A model generated the notes under the pieces. That model worked only from the letters and a program-made list of their open reading frames with translations, was not told the origin of the DNA and did no database searches. A stretch of DNA of 64,000 nucleotides, taken from positions 622,501 to 686,500 of the forward strand of contig AP031353.1 of the NCBI GenBank assembly GCA_037833965.1, in the 5' to 3' direction. Origin of the DNA: Marchantia polymorpha subsp. ruderalis (Eukaryota > Streptophyta > Marchantiopsida > Marchantiales > Marchantiaceae). The position numbers and the translations under genes were made by a program. Positions 46,291 through 58,700 of the stretch are shown piece after piece. How positions within the stretch are numbered: the first letter of the stretch is position 1; each line of letters opens with the position of its first letter.

Positions 46291-49200
46291 CTAGTCCTGC
46301 TCCGCAACAACTGGCGAAATAGGTGAAGGTAGTCGATACCTCAGCTCACTCCGCGTAAATCCCCCGCGGTCCTAAACAGGACCACTAGACTGCTCCGTGA
46401 TGACGAAACCTCAACTGGCACCACTGCCAGATCTCCACCCAATAACCCTATGTGCACCTGACGTCGTGCCGCACTAAGCTACTCTAGCCCTACTAACTAA
46501 GAGGTATGGGCAACCTAGCCTGTCATCACAGCAAGAAGACTTTCACGGTCTACTGGTCATCACTCCAGTCTCACCGTGAGAGAAACATAGATAGGCCGGC
46601 CGGTGATCAAGTCCAGCCCCCTATCGACAGCACATAGGAGTAAAACTACTCCGCAAATCTGCGTCACCCCTACACGGGCGCGCACCAAGAAGCAAGACTG
46701 GAGAGGATCCAAACACAAGCAAACAGCTAGCAACGACTCTCCAGTCTAAAGGAAACACATCACAAAACAAGACAACACACACGGGACATTGCGTCGCTTC
46801 GCGTTCCCGATTCGATCTCCATCGCCCTCCTATCACCAAAAACTTATCACGTACAAATGGTACGTGATAAGTTGCTCTCACGTTCCCATCCATAGGTTGG
46901 TCACGAATCCGTCACCAATTGAACGTTGGAGAAACATCTCCAATTCGCGCAGGGAAAGAACTTTACTATTCAACTAGTAGGCTATCTGACTATGATTTCA
47001 TAAGGAAATCACTAACAAATCACTAAGTACGCTAATTGCCTAATCATAAAAAATCACAACATTTTGTGATCAAGTTGTACAAAAATGATAAATGCAACAC
47101 CGTACCTTCAAACTAAAAGAAGTGAGACTAGATGCAAACTCCAGTCTCTTCAGTCTTTTTTTTATTTCTTTATTTTTTTTATTTTTTACTTATATTTTTA
47201 TTTTTTTATTTTTATTTCTTATTTTTTACTTTTTACTTTTTATTTTTTTATTTTATTTTATTTTAATTTTATTTTTAAACCTGAAATGTTGTGCTCGGAC
47301 AGTCACACCAACTCGACACCTTAACAATTGATATCAGTATACTGTATTTCTGAGTATACTGTATACAATCAGTATCCAATATTTCTCTGTATACAGTAAG
47401 AATGTGAAAACTATTTGAAAACTAGAAGGTGTAGGTCGAGCTAGCTGATCAGTATACTAACAGTTCTCTACACAGATGCAAGTGGCAGGGAGACCGAAGT
47501 GACCTGAACTAACTTACATAAATCAAAAGGAACATTTTTTTTATTTTTTTATTTGTTGTCCCAAAGAGAGCCTGTTTCTGAACCCAGTGTCTAAATTTTC
47601 TACAAAGAAAAGAAGGCATTTAGTTCTATAGAGGATTTTACTAGGTCTTCATTTACCTCCCTATGAAAGAGAAAACATCAGATCATTTACATTAATCTGA
47701 TCATCTACATATCCCATCATAACAGTTCTAACCTCAATATTTATCTTTACGAACATATCCTTCACTCATCTCAGAACGGAAACAATCCCAACTCTTTGCG
47801 CTGAAGGACTCAACAAGGTCCACGACGTTTCTCCTCTCACGCCAGAACTCTCAAACTCACACTCCCTATCTGATGTATTTTTGAACTCCAAACATTTTTG
47901 CTCCTTCAAATCAGTCAATGATGAGTCCATGGACGAAAAAGTAAGATGGAGATTCTGACAAAGATCTTCATCCGAAACTGAGTTCTCCGCTTCAATAGGT
48001 ACAACACGTACTCAACTAGGGGACAACAGACATCCAGCAGTATTTTTGATTCTCCATTTCCGAGAAGAGGACGTGATTAGAGCAGCAGCATCCTTCTTTC
48101 CTCCGCTACCAAAACCCTGTCTCCTTTCTTCGCTTCTTGTTGGGACACTCAGATCTATACTCCACTTTGTACCTGAAAATGTATACAATTTGCGACACTT
48201 CGTGGCAAGAGATGAGGCCCGCTAATGCATCCAAACTATGATCAGGAGGTACAACTCAATTCAGTTTTCCAAGCTGCCCTTAATGTCGAGTTCAGGTTCA
48301 GATGATTTTGCTTCCACAGGTATAGAAGCATATAGGTTGATGAGCTTCTCCTCCTCATGCGACAACTTCAGATGGCAAGCTTCACGGTCAATTAGCATAC
48401 TCACCGAATCAGGTGCAGTGATCCCTCAAATTGGACAGGCCAGCTTCGCATGACCTCCTTTCTCCAACGCATTACAGTCCTCTACTCCACTAGACCAACT
48501 ACAGCATGCGCAGCAATCTGTCGCATGTTGTGGACAGATTTCTTTGCCTTCGGCAAATCAGATCAACTTCAATCTGTTTCTATTAATTAATCTGCTGTAC
48601 TTCCCGAATTGCTGATAATACTACGTCAGGCCCCGCTGCTCTCTCCGCTGATGACTTGTCTACTTCTCTCTGAAATCTGCTGCTGACGGCCGCTGCCAAA
48701 TCTGCGCTCAGCTTTACGCTAAGCAATATTCAAGGTCAGTTGTACTCCTGTCCCCGAGCTAAATTCCTATATTCGACCCCTTCTTTCTCTTTGAGATTAG
48801 ATATCACCTTTGAGTCTACACAAGCAGGAAGTAGAATTGTCTCATATGTGTTTGAATCGTGAATCAGATTTGACAGTTCAGATGATCTGAAGGTACTACG
48901 GGTGAAATTACTACACTGATTTCTCCTACCAAGTCACATAAACCTCATTTCGCTGGAACCAAAACTATTACTCCATTTGAACTCTGTTTCAATTCACAGG
49001 CACCATATTCGGAATCAGAGTAAAAGAATACGTAGCTGTAACACCCCGACTTGCATAGTTGCAATTAACGCACAGAGATAATTCTCAGGCGATTCACGCT
49101 CAGATTCTTGTAAAGTCTTGTCGCATTTCCCTCACATTCTCAAGGTCACACTCTCGAGCCCTTCCTTCTCTCTCTCTTGCCGAAACACAATCTGCAACCC

Positions 49201-49644
49201 GCAGATTCATTGGCTTCGTTTATCCGTCGTCGACTTCTAATTTTCCCTCAAACTTTTACAAATCTTTCCAACACTAAGACGATGGAAGCTTCCAAAGGAG
49301 AAGCTTCTAAATTACTCGCGAAATCAACACAGAATAAGAATATCATTGCTTTTCCGAATCTCCATGATATGACATCTCCGACATGATGAACAATACTGCT
49401 GCAGTCTGTCGCACCTCACCTCCACGCAGACTCCACTCGTAATAGCGATGTCACCAATCCCGCCCGCACAAGCTCCGACATCAGAAATTGAGCTGATTCT
49501 TCGAGCTCTCTTCCAGTGATTCCTCTGTTCGATCAAATTCAAAATATTGAAACTCAACCACGTACAATGAAACACACAAAAACCACTCTAGCCAAAAGCT
49601 GACCACAACCCACCGACGATTTGGTGTACACTGAGTTTTTTGAG
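46291..49644 (-). other. Leader of element A
   Basis: 3.35 kb between gag and repeat L, partly collinear with 13931-17085 of copy D. It has a T-rich block at about 47156-47275 (A-rich in sense) and the short inverted repeat CTTATCACGTACAAATGG-TACGTGATAAG near 46845-46872. No conserved ORF. Next to L the sense sequence is CTCAAAAAACTCAGTG, with no initiator-Met PBS. Confidence 0.55.
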
Positions 49645-49937
49645 TGAAATAAACGTGAGATTCCCCACTGGAATTCCCGTCGGTCAATTACCCTACTGGC
49701 AACAAATCGTCACCATCACAAACATGAGTCAAGCCCAACCCACTCCACACTCGGAGAATCTAGGTCGACGCAAAGGGAAAAGTCGCTCTACGCTCCCAAC
49801 GCTTCCAGGCTCGACTCGAAGAACTAACGTTCTTCGAGCCGTCCCCGAATGTATACCCCTCGTGACCCGAACCCTATTTTCACGTCTAAATATAGTAAGT
49901 GCCCAAACTGCGTGAGCCGACTCGTAACTACATGACA
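49645..49937 (-). repeat. Repeat L, 5' copy (A1) of element A
   Basis: 293 bp, TGAAATAAACGTG to TACATGACA, about 95 percent identical to 28621-28914. X is absent on both sides here. Confidence 0.9.
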
Positions 49938-51279
49938 AAGATAATACTTTTATAGAAGATTGGAGAATTGGATGACGATATACAAGACGTCAAACATGAT
50001 CATCAGAGTTTAATTCAAGTCTTCTAATAACTCAAATTAACTAAGTTAGAATTTAGATTAGAATTCAAGATAATTAGTATACTCAAAAATCATAACATTC
50101 TCATTACATAGAATCTTTCATTCATATTTTTTAAGTCATTTAGTGGAATTTAAAGGATTTTATGGAAAATTTATGCATGCATGAACTACATATATTTATT
50201 GTAAATGTGCTTTCTCACAATGCACATAAATGAATCTAGAAAGATGATTGAATTTAGATGTCCAGCATCTAAATTGTTGTCATTGTTGACAACGTCATTG
50301 CTCCTTACTACGCTTTGCAGCCATAGATTTTGCACACGCCAAAATAGCCAATATATCAAATTGTTTTCAACTTTATTTGATATTTTATTTTTGTTGGCAT
50401 CTACAGACTTTCAAGTTTGTTGTCCTATCAAGAAAACTTCATAACTTCTTTTATTGATACCATTTCATGTATCATCACACCTTTGAGATTTTCATACATT
50501 TGGATTTGATAGTACAATGCAATTTATGCTATTTGGATCAATACGCTGATGAGCTTTTCATACATTTGGGTTTGAAATACTAAGGCAATTTGCGTAGTAA
50601 ATTGTCACAAATATCTACTTCCAATGAAAAAAATTGTATGTTTTACAGTTTGAAATAACTTTCAAAGAAAAAATTAATTTCAAATCATATTGTATCTTTA
50701 CTAAAACGCATCATCTTGGAAGCATACAGTAAAAATTAATGTTCTTGGTGACAATAAAGTTTTCTTATCATTTTATGGAAAAAAATTTAGTTATGAAGAT
50801 TCAATATTCACACATAGAGTTGTTATATATATGACAAAAGATTCTTGATTTTAACACTTGTTGCAGGTTGTTGCAATCTTGTTTATTGAAAATGCATGGC
50901 TTTGATTTCACCAAAATTAGAAAAAAAAATGTCAAAAGATTTATTCAATTAACCATCAATCTTTGATCACAATTAGCAATCATACAATTGCAGTGAGTAT
51001 TTTTTGTGTGATCACAAATATTCTGGTTCATCACAAATTATTAACTTTCCAACATCTAAAATTTTATGTGACAACTTTGGAATGTAAGAATGTGACAACT
51101 TGCGATATTATTTAAAATGTTAAAACTTTGTTTTTGAACAATTTTAACTGAGTTATTGAAAAAAATATGGAGGTAGGATTTGTAAATTGAATCATGAAGA
51201 TTGAATTTAAATTTTTCTAGAATGTAACAGTTTTGTAGATGCAAATTTGATTCTCTTAAAAATAATTCTAGAAACATGT
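49938..51279. other. AT-rich DNA without genes
   Basis: It contains a degenerate duplication around TTTTCATACATTTGG near 50490 and 50558. No domain-bearing ORF. Confidence 0.5.
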
Positions 51280-51850
51280 GTTTTTTTTTCTAAGAGTTTG
51301 TAGTTGATGTTAATATCTTTCATACTAACATAAGAGCTTTATGACATAATCATTTTTTATGGAAAAAAGATTATTCTTATTGTTGGCAATGTATATGAGT
51401 TAGATGATTTGATATTTGAATTTAATGCTAAAAGTTTGTCGTCGATGATAATATTTTTCATTCTAACATGAAAGCTTTAAGCCATTTGCATTTTTATGGC
51501 CAAAAGATTTATTTAATTGTTGGCAATTTATTTGAATTAGATGATTTCACATTTTTTTTTCAATGCTAAGATGTTTTTGTTGATAGTATTATCTTACATC
51601 CTAACATGAAAGCTATATGGTATAAGCTATTTTTTTGGCAAAAAAGATTATTTTAAATGTTGGCAATCTATTTGAGTTAGATGATTTCATATTTGTTTTT
51701 CAATGCGAAGAGTTTGTACTTGTTGGTAATATCTTCCATACTAATAAAAAAGCTATATGCTAAAAGAATTTTTTATGGCAAAAAGATTATACTAATTGTT
51801 GGAAATCTTATTGAGTTAGATAATTTGATATAAAAGCATATTGAGAAGAA
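51280..51850. repeat. Degenerate tandem repeat, about 138-bp period, four units
   Basis: The marker GTTGG(C/A)AAT recurs at 51382, 51519, 51659 and 51798. It is followed each time by GAGTTAGATGATTT-like sequence, AATGCTAA, TTTGT, TAATAT, CTAACATGAAAGCT and TATGGCAAAAAGATTA. Units differ by about 15-25 percent. Very AT-rich. Confidence 0.75.
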
Positions 51851-52261
51851 GAGTGCAAAATTGAGTGAGAGTATTCATTGAGGTTAGTCAAGCTAAACTT
51901 GAAGGAGATGAACTGCAGTGCTTCACTCTATAGTAACAAAGCATAAACTCTAGAGTTTTATTTTTGAGTATAACAATTTTAACATGAATGATAAAAAAAA
52001 CATATGTAATTACGGCCAAATAAACAACTTCAAATTTCAACAAAACAAGATGGCTATCACAAAGTTTGTAGTAGTAAGATATGACACAGTCTAATGTAAT
52101 GAATGCAATGAAAATCTGATTTGAAAGAAACAAGTCAAAACATAATAAGAATTTCATGCCCAAAATAGACGTTGAGTCATAAATTGTTCATCTACAACAA
52201 CAAAGATTTGACAAACATGCAAAAATAATAATGGATTGTAAATATCGTTATACTAAATTTG

Positions 52262-52640
52262 ATATTTTGATTTTGAAGCAAGTGAATCAGTATGATGACT
52301 ATGTTTTATGATTTAAATTCTTCAATATTTATTTTATCACAAAGATTTATCAAAGAAATTTTTTGAAGCTATTGAGCTTCAAGATGAAAAGTTCAAGATC
52401 AGATCGATAATTTTATCATAATTTAATCTTTAATATCTTGGAGACATTACATTTGAAATCTTCGATTTTGAAGCAAGTGGATGAGTATGATGATTATGTC
52501 TGTTAATTGAAATTTTTTAATAACAAATTTATCACAACAAATTGTGATAATTTTTTTTCAAAGAGCTTCAAGATAAAAAGTTCAAGATTATATCAACATT
52601 CTTGATAAACTTGTCATTGATCTTTAAAAATTTTGGAGGA
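52262..52640. repeat. Two-copy AT-rich tandem repeat, about 196-bp period
   Basis: GATTTTGAAGCAAGTG with GTATGATGA(C/T)TATG occurs near 52269 and 52467, followed in both by a TTTATCACAA block and by CTTCAAGAT(G/A)AAAAGTTCAAGAT. Confidence 0.65.
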
Positions 52641-55020
52641 AAAAAAATGATGAAAAGAATAATTTTCAACTTTTAGATTTATTTTGTGCATCTTATTAAT
52701 CGTAATTAGATGTATTGCTTCATCGAGAGATGTCAAAAAAATTACACCAAAGTTGTAAATGATTTATCAACAAATAAATTAATTATAATATAATAAAAGA
52801 TGTCATTGCTTTAAACTTTTTCTTGTGGATGAAGCTTCACAATATATATGAAATGACAAAGATTGCAAACATTTTAGATTTAAAAGTACATCTATAACTT
52901 TGTAAGGAGTAAACTATAATATGTTAGAAATGTGGCAACAAAATACATGTTAAAAAGCATGCCTTGTAAAGAGCAAAACTAATGATCATTTTTCAGCCTG
53001 TTTGGCTCAAGAGTTTGATCATTGTAAGTAAAATGTACTTTGATGTGATACTATGATTTATGTAATTCATCAAAAAATTTATTTGATGTATCTATTCTAG
53101 ATAATGCTTGTTAATATCACATCTTTTACATTGTCAAACTTTTTATACTTTTTCAAACCGTTAATATTGAAAATATTGGATTTGTTGAGATTCAACATTT
53201 TGATTTCATCAAACTTACAGTAATTCAAATAATATTTTTATCTGATTAAAAGAAATATGTATGTTTTAGAATGTTAGACAGAAAAATACTTGAATGAAGC
53301 TCTATAAATGAATCGTTTGAGGTTTGAAATTATGTAAAAAACACAAGCATAACAATCTATAGATTCTTGAGGGCGTAATCATCTATGATAGAGTCAGTCA
53401 AATTAAATTCTCAGTTGAAATTACTTATGTATGGCATTTTATGCTTAAATACATGAATTTTAGATACTTAACGCTCTTTAGGGAGCATGTTACTACTCGA
53501 CATAGGTAAATTAACTTAGAATATAATGAAAATAATGTAATGGGCAAAAGTCATGGATATAGTTTAATTTTGAACTTCAAATTTTAGAAATGTTTCTTGA
53601 TTAGATACATATTGATGTTTGGAATCTTTTTTTTGAAATATCACTTTTGAAAGTTAATCTTAAGTATCATTTTTTGACGAATACTCAAGATTTGTGTGAA
53701 TTTACGTATTCATCCAAAAGTTTGAGATGATGAGTTATTTGAAAGGTCCAAGTTGAAACTTAGAGTGAGTACAAGATTAGTTGACTGCATATTGATAATG
53801 CCGGAAGGAATATATCTTTGAAAATTTTAAAACTTACTGTCAAGAGTAATCTCATCAAGGTTTACAACAAAACTTGTTATAAGTCCAAGTGAATAATGTT
53901 GGAGAAGTATTGCAATATATTGAACCAATCATTTTTATTCTATGAATCTTGAATTGATGCCGTTAATTTCATATTTTGATTGATAAAAAAAAGTTATTTT
54001 TTGCAAAATAAATTTTATTGCAGAAATTAACTTTTTTGCACTTTTTTTGCAATCAATTTTTTGAATAAAATAATAAAATAATGACTTATTATTGAAGTAT
54101 TTGAAAAACAATTATACAACTTATACTTTCAAATCTACAAAATTTAATATGAAATTAGATGTGATATTTAAAAAGTGTTTTTTTTTAAATATGCTAGAGA
54201 TGTGAAGAATTATAAATTTTGAAATTGAATAAATTCTAAGTTAATTGTTTGTATATGTTTTATTATTTTTACCAATTCAGATCATTCAATGTAGAAAATC
54301 TTTTCATGCTTATCAAACTTACAAGAACACATTTTCACTCACAAATGTCGATGGCCTATTAAAAAGATTAATCAAATTATGCATGATGACAATGCATTAA
54401 AAAATGAAATACATTGTTTATGTAACAAACTCTAATCTTTCACATTACAATACTATTGTAGACATAAGATGCAACCATTGATTGATAATAAAATATGAAA
54501 ACTAGTGAAGCTTTCAATGAAATAAGTGTATGTATAAGTTGAATAAAAATCTAATAAATAATGAGAAGAAAAGTTTTCAAGCCATGTTGACTAGAGGTTT
54601 CAAATATAAATATAATCTGTATTACAAAGAAAAATTTCATCTATATCAAATTATGATACAATTCACCGGTATGTGCATTTGATTTAATATCTAGTCTTGT
54701 TATGAATTTCGTTGAATTTCATCAAATCAGCATTTTTTTGAATTTTTGGAGGATAAAATCTACATAAAACAATGAATTAGCTTTGAATAAAAATATTTTT
54801 ATACAAATTAATGTATAGATATTTGAAAAATTGTATAGATAAATACAAGCTTCTAAACAATAAATGCAAGATTTGATGAGTTCATTAAAGTACAAAGATT
54901 TTCAAAGAGTGTATATGTCTATGTGACTATATGAAAAAAATAAAAAAAGGAATCTTTAATTTCATTAATCTTTCAATTCTTTACGTGATTGACATGTTTA
55001 TTTTTGCATGAAAGTCATTG
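52641..55020. other. AT-rich DNA without recognised features
   Basis: Dense in A and T runs, with only short random ORFs on both strands. I see nothing assignable. Confidence 0.5.
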
Positions 55021-55214
55021 GTGTTGAGGTTAACTCCGGTCAAGGAGTAACCTGACGTTTAGCTATCTATAGCTAAGAGTGATCGTCGGTGTTTGGTTAT
55101 ATACCTAGGGTCTGTGTGTTACTAGAGAGAACGTTCAGTATACTATCACGAAGCTATTCCCCGTGGACGTAGCCCTTGAGTGTGAACCATGTTATACTCT
55201 CGTGTCTCTGATGT
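55021..55214 (+). repeat. Ty1/copia-like LTR fragment
   Basis: Starts TGTTGAGGTTAACTC and includes TAGCTATCTATAGCTAAG and TTATATACC; related to the inverted fragment at 26855-27085. The following GTTGGTGGTTTTG may be a decayed primer-binding site. The RNase H relic 550 bp downstream is on the same strand. Confidence 0.55.
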
Positions 55215-55765
55215 TGGTGGTTTTGAATGATGAATGATTCTCAGTTTTTACGTTACAATTTGACGTAAACAAATGCAATAATTGACTAAAATCTACGTCT
55301 TGAATGAAGGATTTGGATAAGTTCAAGATGAATGTTCATAGACATTTGAAGGAAGAAACACTATAATTGAATCAAGGCAAGTAAATTCAACATATGTTTT
55401 TTAAATTGAAATGAAAAAAACATGAACAATTTTATTTCCACATTTTAATCTTTCTAAAGTTCATGGTACAGTTGTTTCTAATAAAAGAAAAGATATAATT
55501 AGTTTACTATGACAAATCAATGAACAACCTTATGTATTTGATGATATTAACAAGAACTGATATTGCTCTAGTTGTGAACAAAAAAGCAGATATATATCAA
55601 AGCTGGAAAAGATGCATCTAAAAAATTGGTATCTCAAATACCTTGAGGATAGTAAGAATTGTTTTTTGTTTGATGATTCATTAAAAAAATTCAAATTCTT
55701 TTTTAATATCCGTTGATATTGAGAATGAACAAGATATGAACAAAAAATGATTTTTAATTGAAATT

Positions 55766-56104
55766 TTGTTTACACTTGTTGATGATTGCATTAGATACAA
55801 TTCTACTTTGCAAATTTGTGTAGCTCAGTCTACAATGCAAATTGAAAAAGTAGTGGCAGCAAAGAAAGGAAAAGAATATATTTTATTGAATATACGTCTC
55901 ACTTGGATGAAATCCAAACAAAATTGTGATATCTGTGAATATAAAATTGTGATCAATGTTTATTGTGATAGTTTGAATGCATTAAATCTTGCTAAAACTC
56001 AAATGATGAATATTAGAGTGACACTTATTGACACTACTTGCCACTTTATTAGAGATGCAAATCTTGATATAATAGTTGAAATAGTTAAATTGACAATAAG
56101 CTAA
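55766..56104 (+). pseudogene. Ty1/copia RNase H remnant
   Basis: The 112-codon frame shows the order of landmarks of copia RNase H ends: FTLVDDCIRYNSTLQICVA, QSTMQ, VYCDSLNALNLAKTQMM, and HFIRDANLDI. Acidic residues and the YCDS block are kept but spacing is disturbed. The rest of pol and gag is not visible, so this is a deeply eroded, internally deleted copia element going with the LTR fragment at 55021. Confidence 0.7.
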
Positions 56105-56290
56105 ATTCATTAAATGCATTGATCTAACTTATTACTTTGAAAAAATTTAGCACACATTCTACTTATATTGTGGAGGTAATTTTTTTTACCTCCACATAGA
56201 CTCATAATTTATTTATTTTTGGCTTATATTGAAATCTAATTATTTCTAGTTAAAAAACACATTTTAGGATTTTTTCCTTCATTTTTCTGC

Positions 56291-56292
<2 letters not shown>

Positions 56293-56332
<40 letters not shown>
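56293..56332. repeat. TA dinucleotide repeat
   Basis: About 20 uninterrupted TA units. Confidence 0.97.
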
Positions 56333-56336
<4 letters not shown>

Positions 56337-58700
56337 AGATTACAGTCCTCACAACATGAGTTGAAGGAGATACAACTAGAAATTTAATCAAGTCCTTTGG
56401 TAATTTACGTTAGCTTGACTCATACTAGTGGAGCTGGTTAAACCGGAAGTATATAAAGAAACTTCCAAAAAAATTTGCTATCACATTTTACGGTTTTTCA
56501 CTAAAGCTTGAGGTATTAGATGGAAACAGCATGTTGTGGTGAACCATATATATTTGATTTTGGTTCTGTACGTGTGCATTTAGTCATTGATGCGATATGG
56601 GTATGTTCAACTAATGCATTTGACTTCTTTTTTTAAGTGTTAAACCTAACAAAAATGAAAAAATCAAATATATACAAGAGTCACTTAGATAAAATATTGT
56701 TACAAGAGCTAATGATTAATTAGATTTATATGCAACTCAATGCGTTAATTAACTTACATCTAAGCAAATGAATATGTAAATAAGTAGAAGTTCTTTAAAA
56801 CATATGAAATGTTTAATTTTGCTTATCTGAAAACTAAAATTTTAAAGAATATATGATAAGTAGATCACACAAATCAACACGGGTTTTTTATACATATATA
56901 TTATTAAACAAAATTTGAACATGAAGTCATAGATTTTTCAAATTACATATTGATTTTGAAACTTGATTTAAGATTAAATTTTTCAAATGTTTACTGATTT
57001 AGTGTGCTACAAACTGTATGACATCAATAAATAATTTGAAAAACTTTGTATTCTTGAGATATGAACAGCATCTTTCATGTTCATTTACGAGTTGATCAAT
57101 AATGGAATTAATAATATAAACTTAATAAAATATTTAATACAAAACACGTCTATGATATATTGCAACAATATGTTTCAAGAACATTCTCATGAAACATAAT
57201 GAAGACATAAATCTTCATTCAATAAGCTCTCACACATAAGTTTTGTATCTCTTCAATACTATGTTATATTACAAGTTTTCAATTTTAATATCATCTAGAT
57301 TGTGTGATCTTGCATTTGAAAGTCATCGCAAAAAGTACATGTTATCAATGTTTTAGCGATTCATTCTCACATAAAATCAAATTCGTAATATGTCATCCAA
57401 CTAATTTTATTTTATTTTTTTATGATTATATGTTAATAAAAGGTATCATAACAAGAAATTTCTACCATGAATTAAGTGTATTAAGAGGTAAAAAACATAG
57501 CAAAGAAAAATATCAAACTAGTTCCGATCTCTCCAAAACGATCACCAGATTCAATCTATTATGTCCAAAACTCACACTATGACTCCTCGATCTCGACCAC
57601 AACCACCAAATGTTTCCACCAACTGCTCTTGCCATAGGGAAGATTAACGTGGAGTCTCCCCCACCAACTTAGAACAAGTACATATCAAACCGTCCTCATG
57701 CTCCACCAAGACAACGACTCACAACAAACTGTTACCATGGTAGTTGAATGTTCTACCGCAGCTCTGTCAGTCGAATCATACAGTACTAGCAGAAATAATG
57801 TGGTCTTGTTATCAACCTTCCGGGGTCATACGGTAGACAAGCTGGTTTAGTCGCCTTCTGGACAATATATTGGTAGATTTGAACATTTTATATTCTCTAT
57901 ATTTCAAAAACATTATTTCAATTTTAGTGGTAGAGCTCGTCTGGCTGCCTTGGTACTTGCGCAAGTTTTTTCCCACTACGTACTGTTCTTTTACATAGTA
58001 ATATATCTCTCAAGGGAACATACTGGATAATGAAATCATATTGGATAACATTATAATTTTCATGAAATAAAAAAGTACTTTCTAGGTGCCAAGCCATGAC
58101 TTCATGTTCAATTTTTGTGAATCTAAGATATTTGATGTTTTTAAAATATTAAAAGTTAGCTTTACTCCATCGAGCATGAATAACTTCATTTTCCTCGAAA
58201 CTATAAATAATAATCTAATTTATAGATAAAATCCTCAAGAAACGTTCGATATATTATCCCTGCACTTCAACAAAAAGTTTGTGATCATGAGGAACACTAT
58301 TTTGCACTCCAGTAACACTTTTTCCCAAACCATGCCATCGGCAGGGTGTCGGAGAATATTGAAGAGGAGAGTAAAACTAAAGGATCGGACTACAACTTTA
58401 GAGACTATCATCAAATATCCACCTTCAGTTTATAATCATGGAGAGTCACGAACTTCACGATCACTATGCTTGTCAACAGGAAGGCCCTCATAAAAATGTG
58501 TACCACCATGCAAAGGTAATATTTACGAAGAAGCAAATCGATGATGATTCCCAGTCCTGCTGTGATGGGGCTGAGTACGCCGTCCGAGAAAAGGGTGATC
58601 GAGAAAACGCATGGAGGAATTTATGGAGCGGAGATTTGTAAGACTGACGCGGGGAGCGCCCTGCAGTACATTTTCAACGTGACCACATGATGCGCAGCCA
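56333..58700. other. AT-rich DNA without recognised genes
   Basis: Composition changes towards higher GC from about 58300. The small ORFs at 57304-57582 and 58281-58641 have no recognisable motif. Confidence 0.5.

Larger units (their letters stand above)
28504..49937 (-). mobile_element. Retroelement A: Ty3/gypsy-like with DNA methyltransferase, PHD finger and split repeats
   Basis: The sense strand is minus. After removing the nested elements B and C with one target duplication each, about 10.5 kb remains. In sense order: repeat L (49937-49645), 3.4-kb leader, gag, retropepsin, C5 methyltransferase, a deleted RT, RNase H, DDE integrase, PHD finger, a purine tract, then X-L-X (29021-28504). 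The two L copies are about 95 percent identical, so the insertion is moderately young, yet several frames are broken: a stop in gag, the protease Asp changed to Asn, a stop and shifts in the methyltransferase, and deletion of the RT core. It cannot move by itself. With ends at 28505 and 49937 the flanks AGGAT (28500-28504) and AAGAT (49938-49942) match 4 of 5, a weak target-duplication candidate. Confidence 0.85.

Noticed and set aside
47085..47331. Phe/Tyr-rich ORFs that look like membrane proteins
   Set aside because: Translation of a T-rich low-complexity tract in the element A leader.
28504..49937. Classifying element A as a Ngaro/DIRS (tyrosine recombinase) retrotransposon because of its split repeats
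   Set aside because: The recombination enzyme is clearly a His-His-Cys-Cys plus DDE integrase, and a retropepsin is present; no tyrosine recombinase motif was seen.
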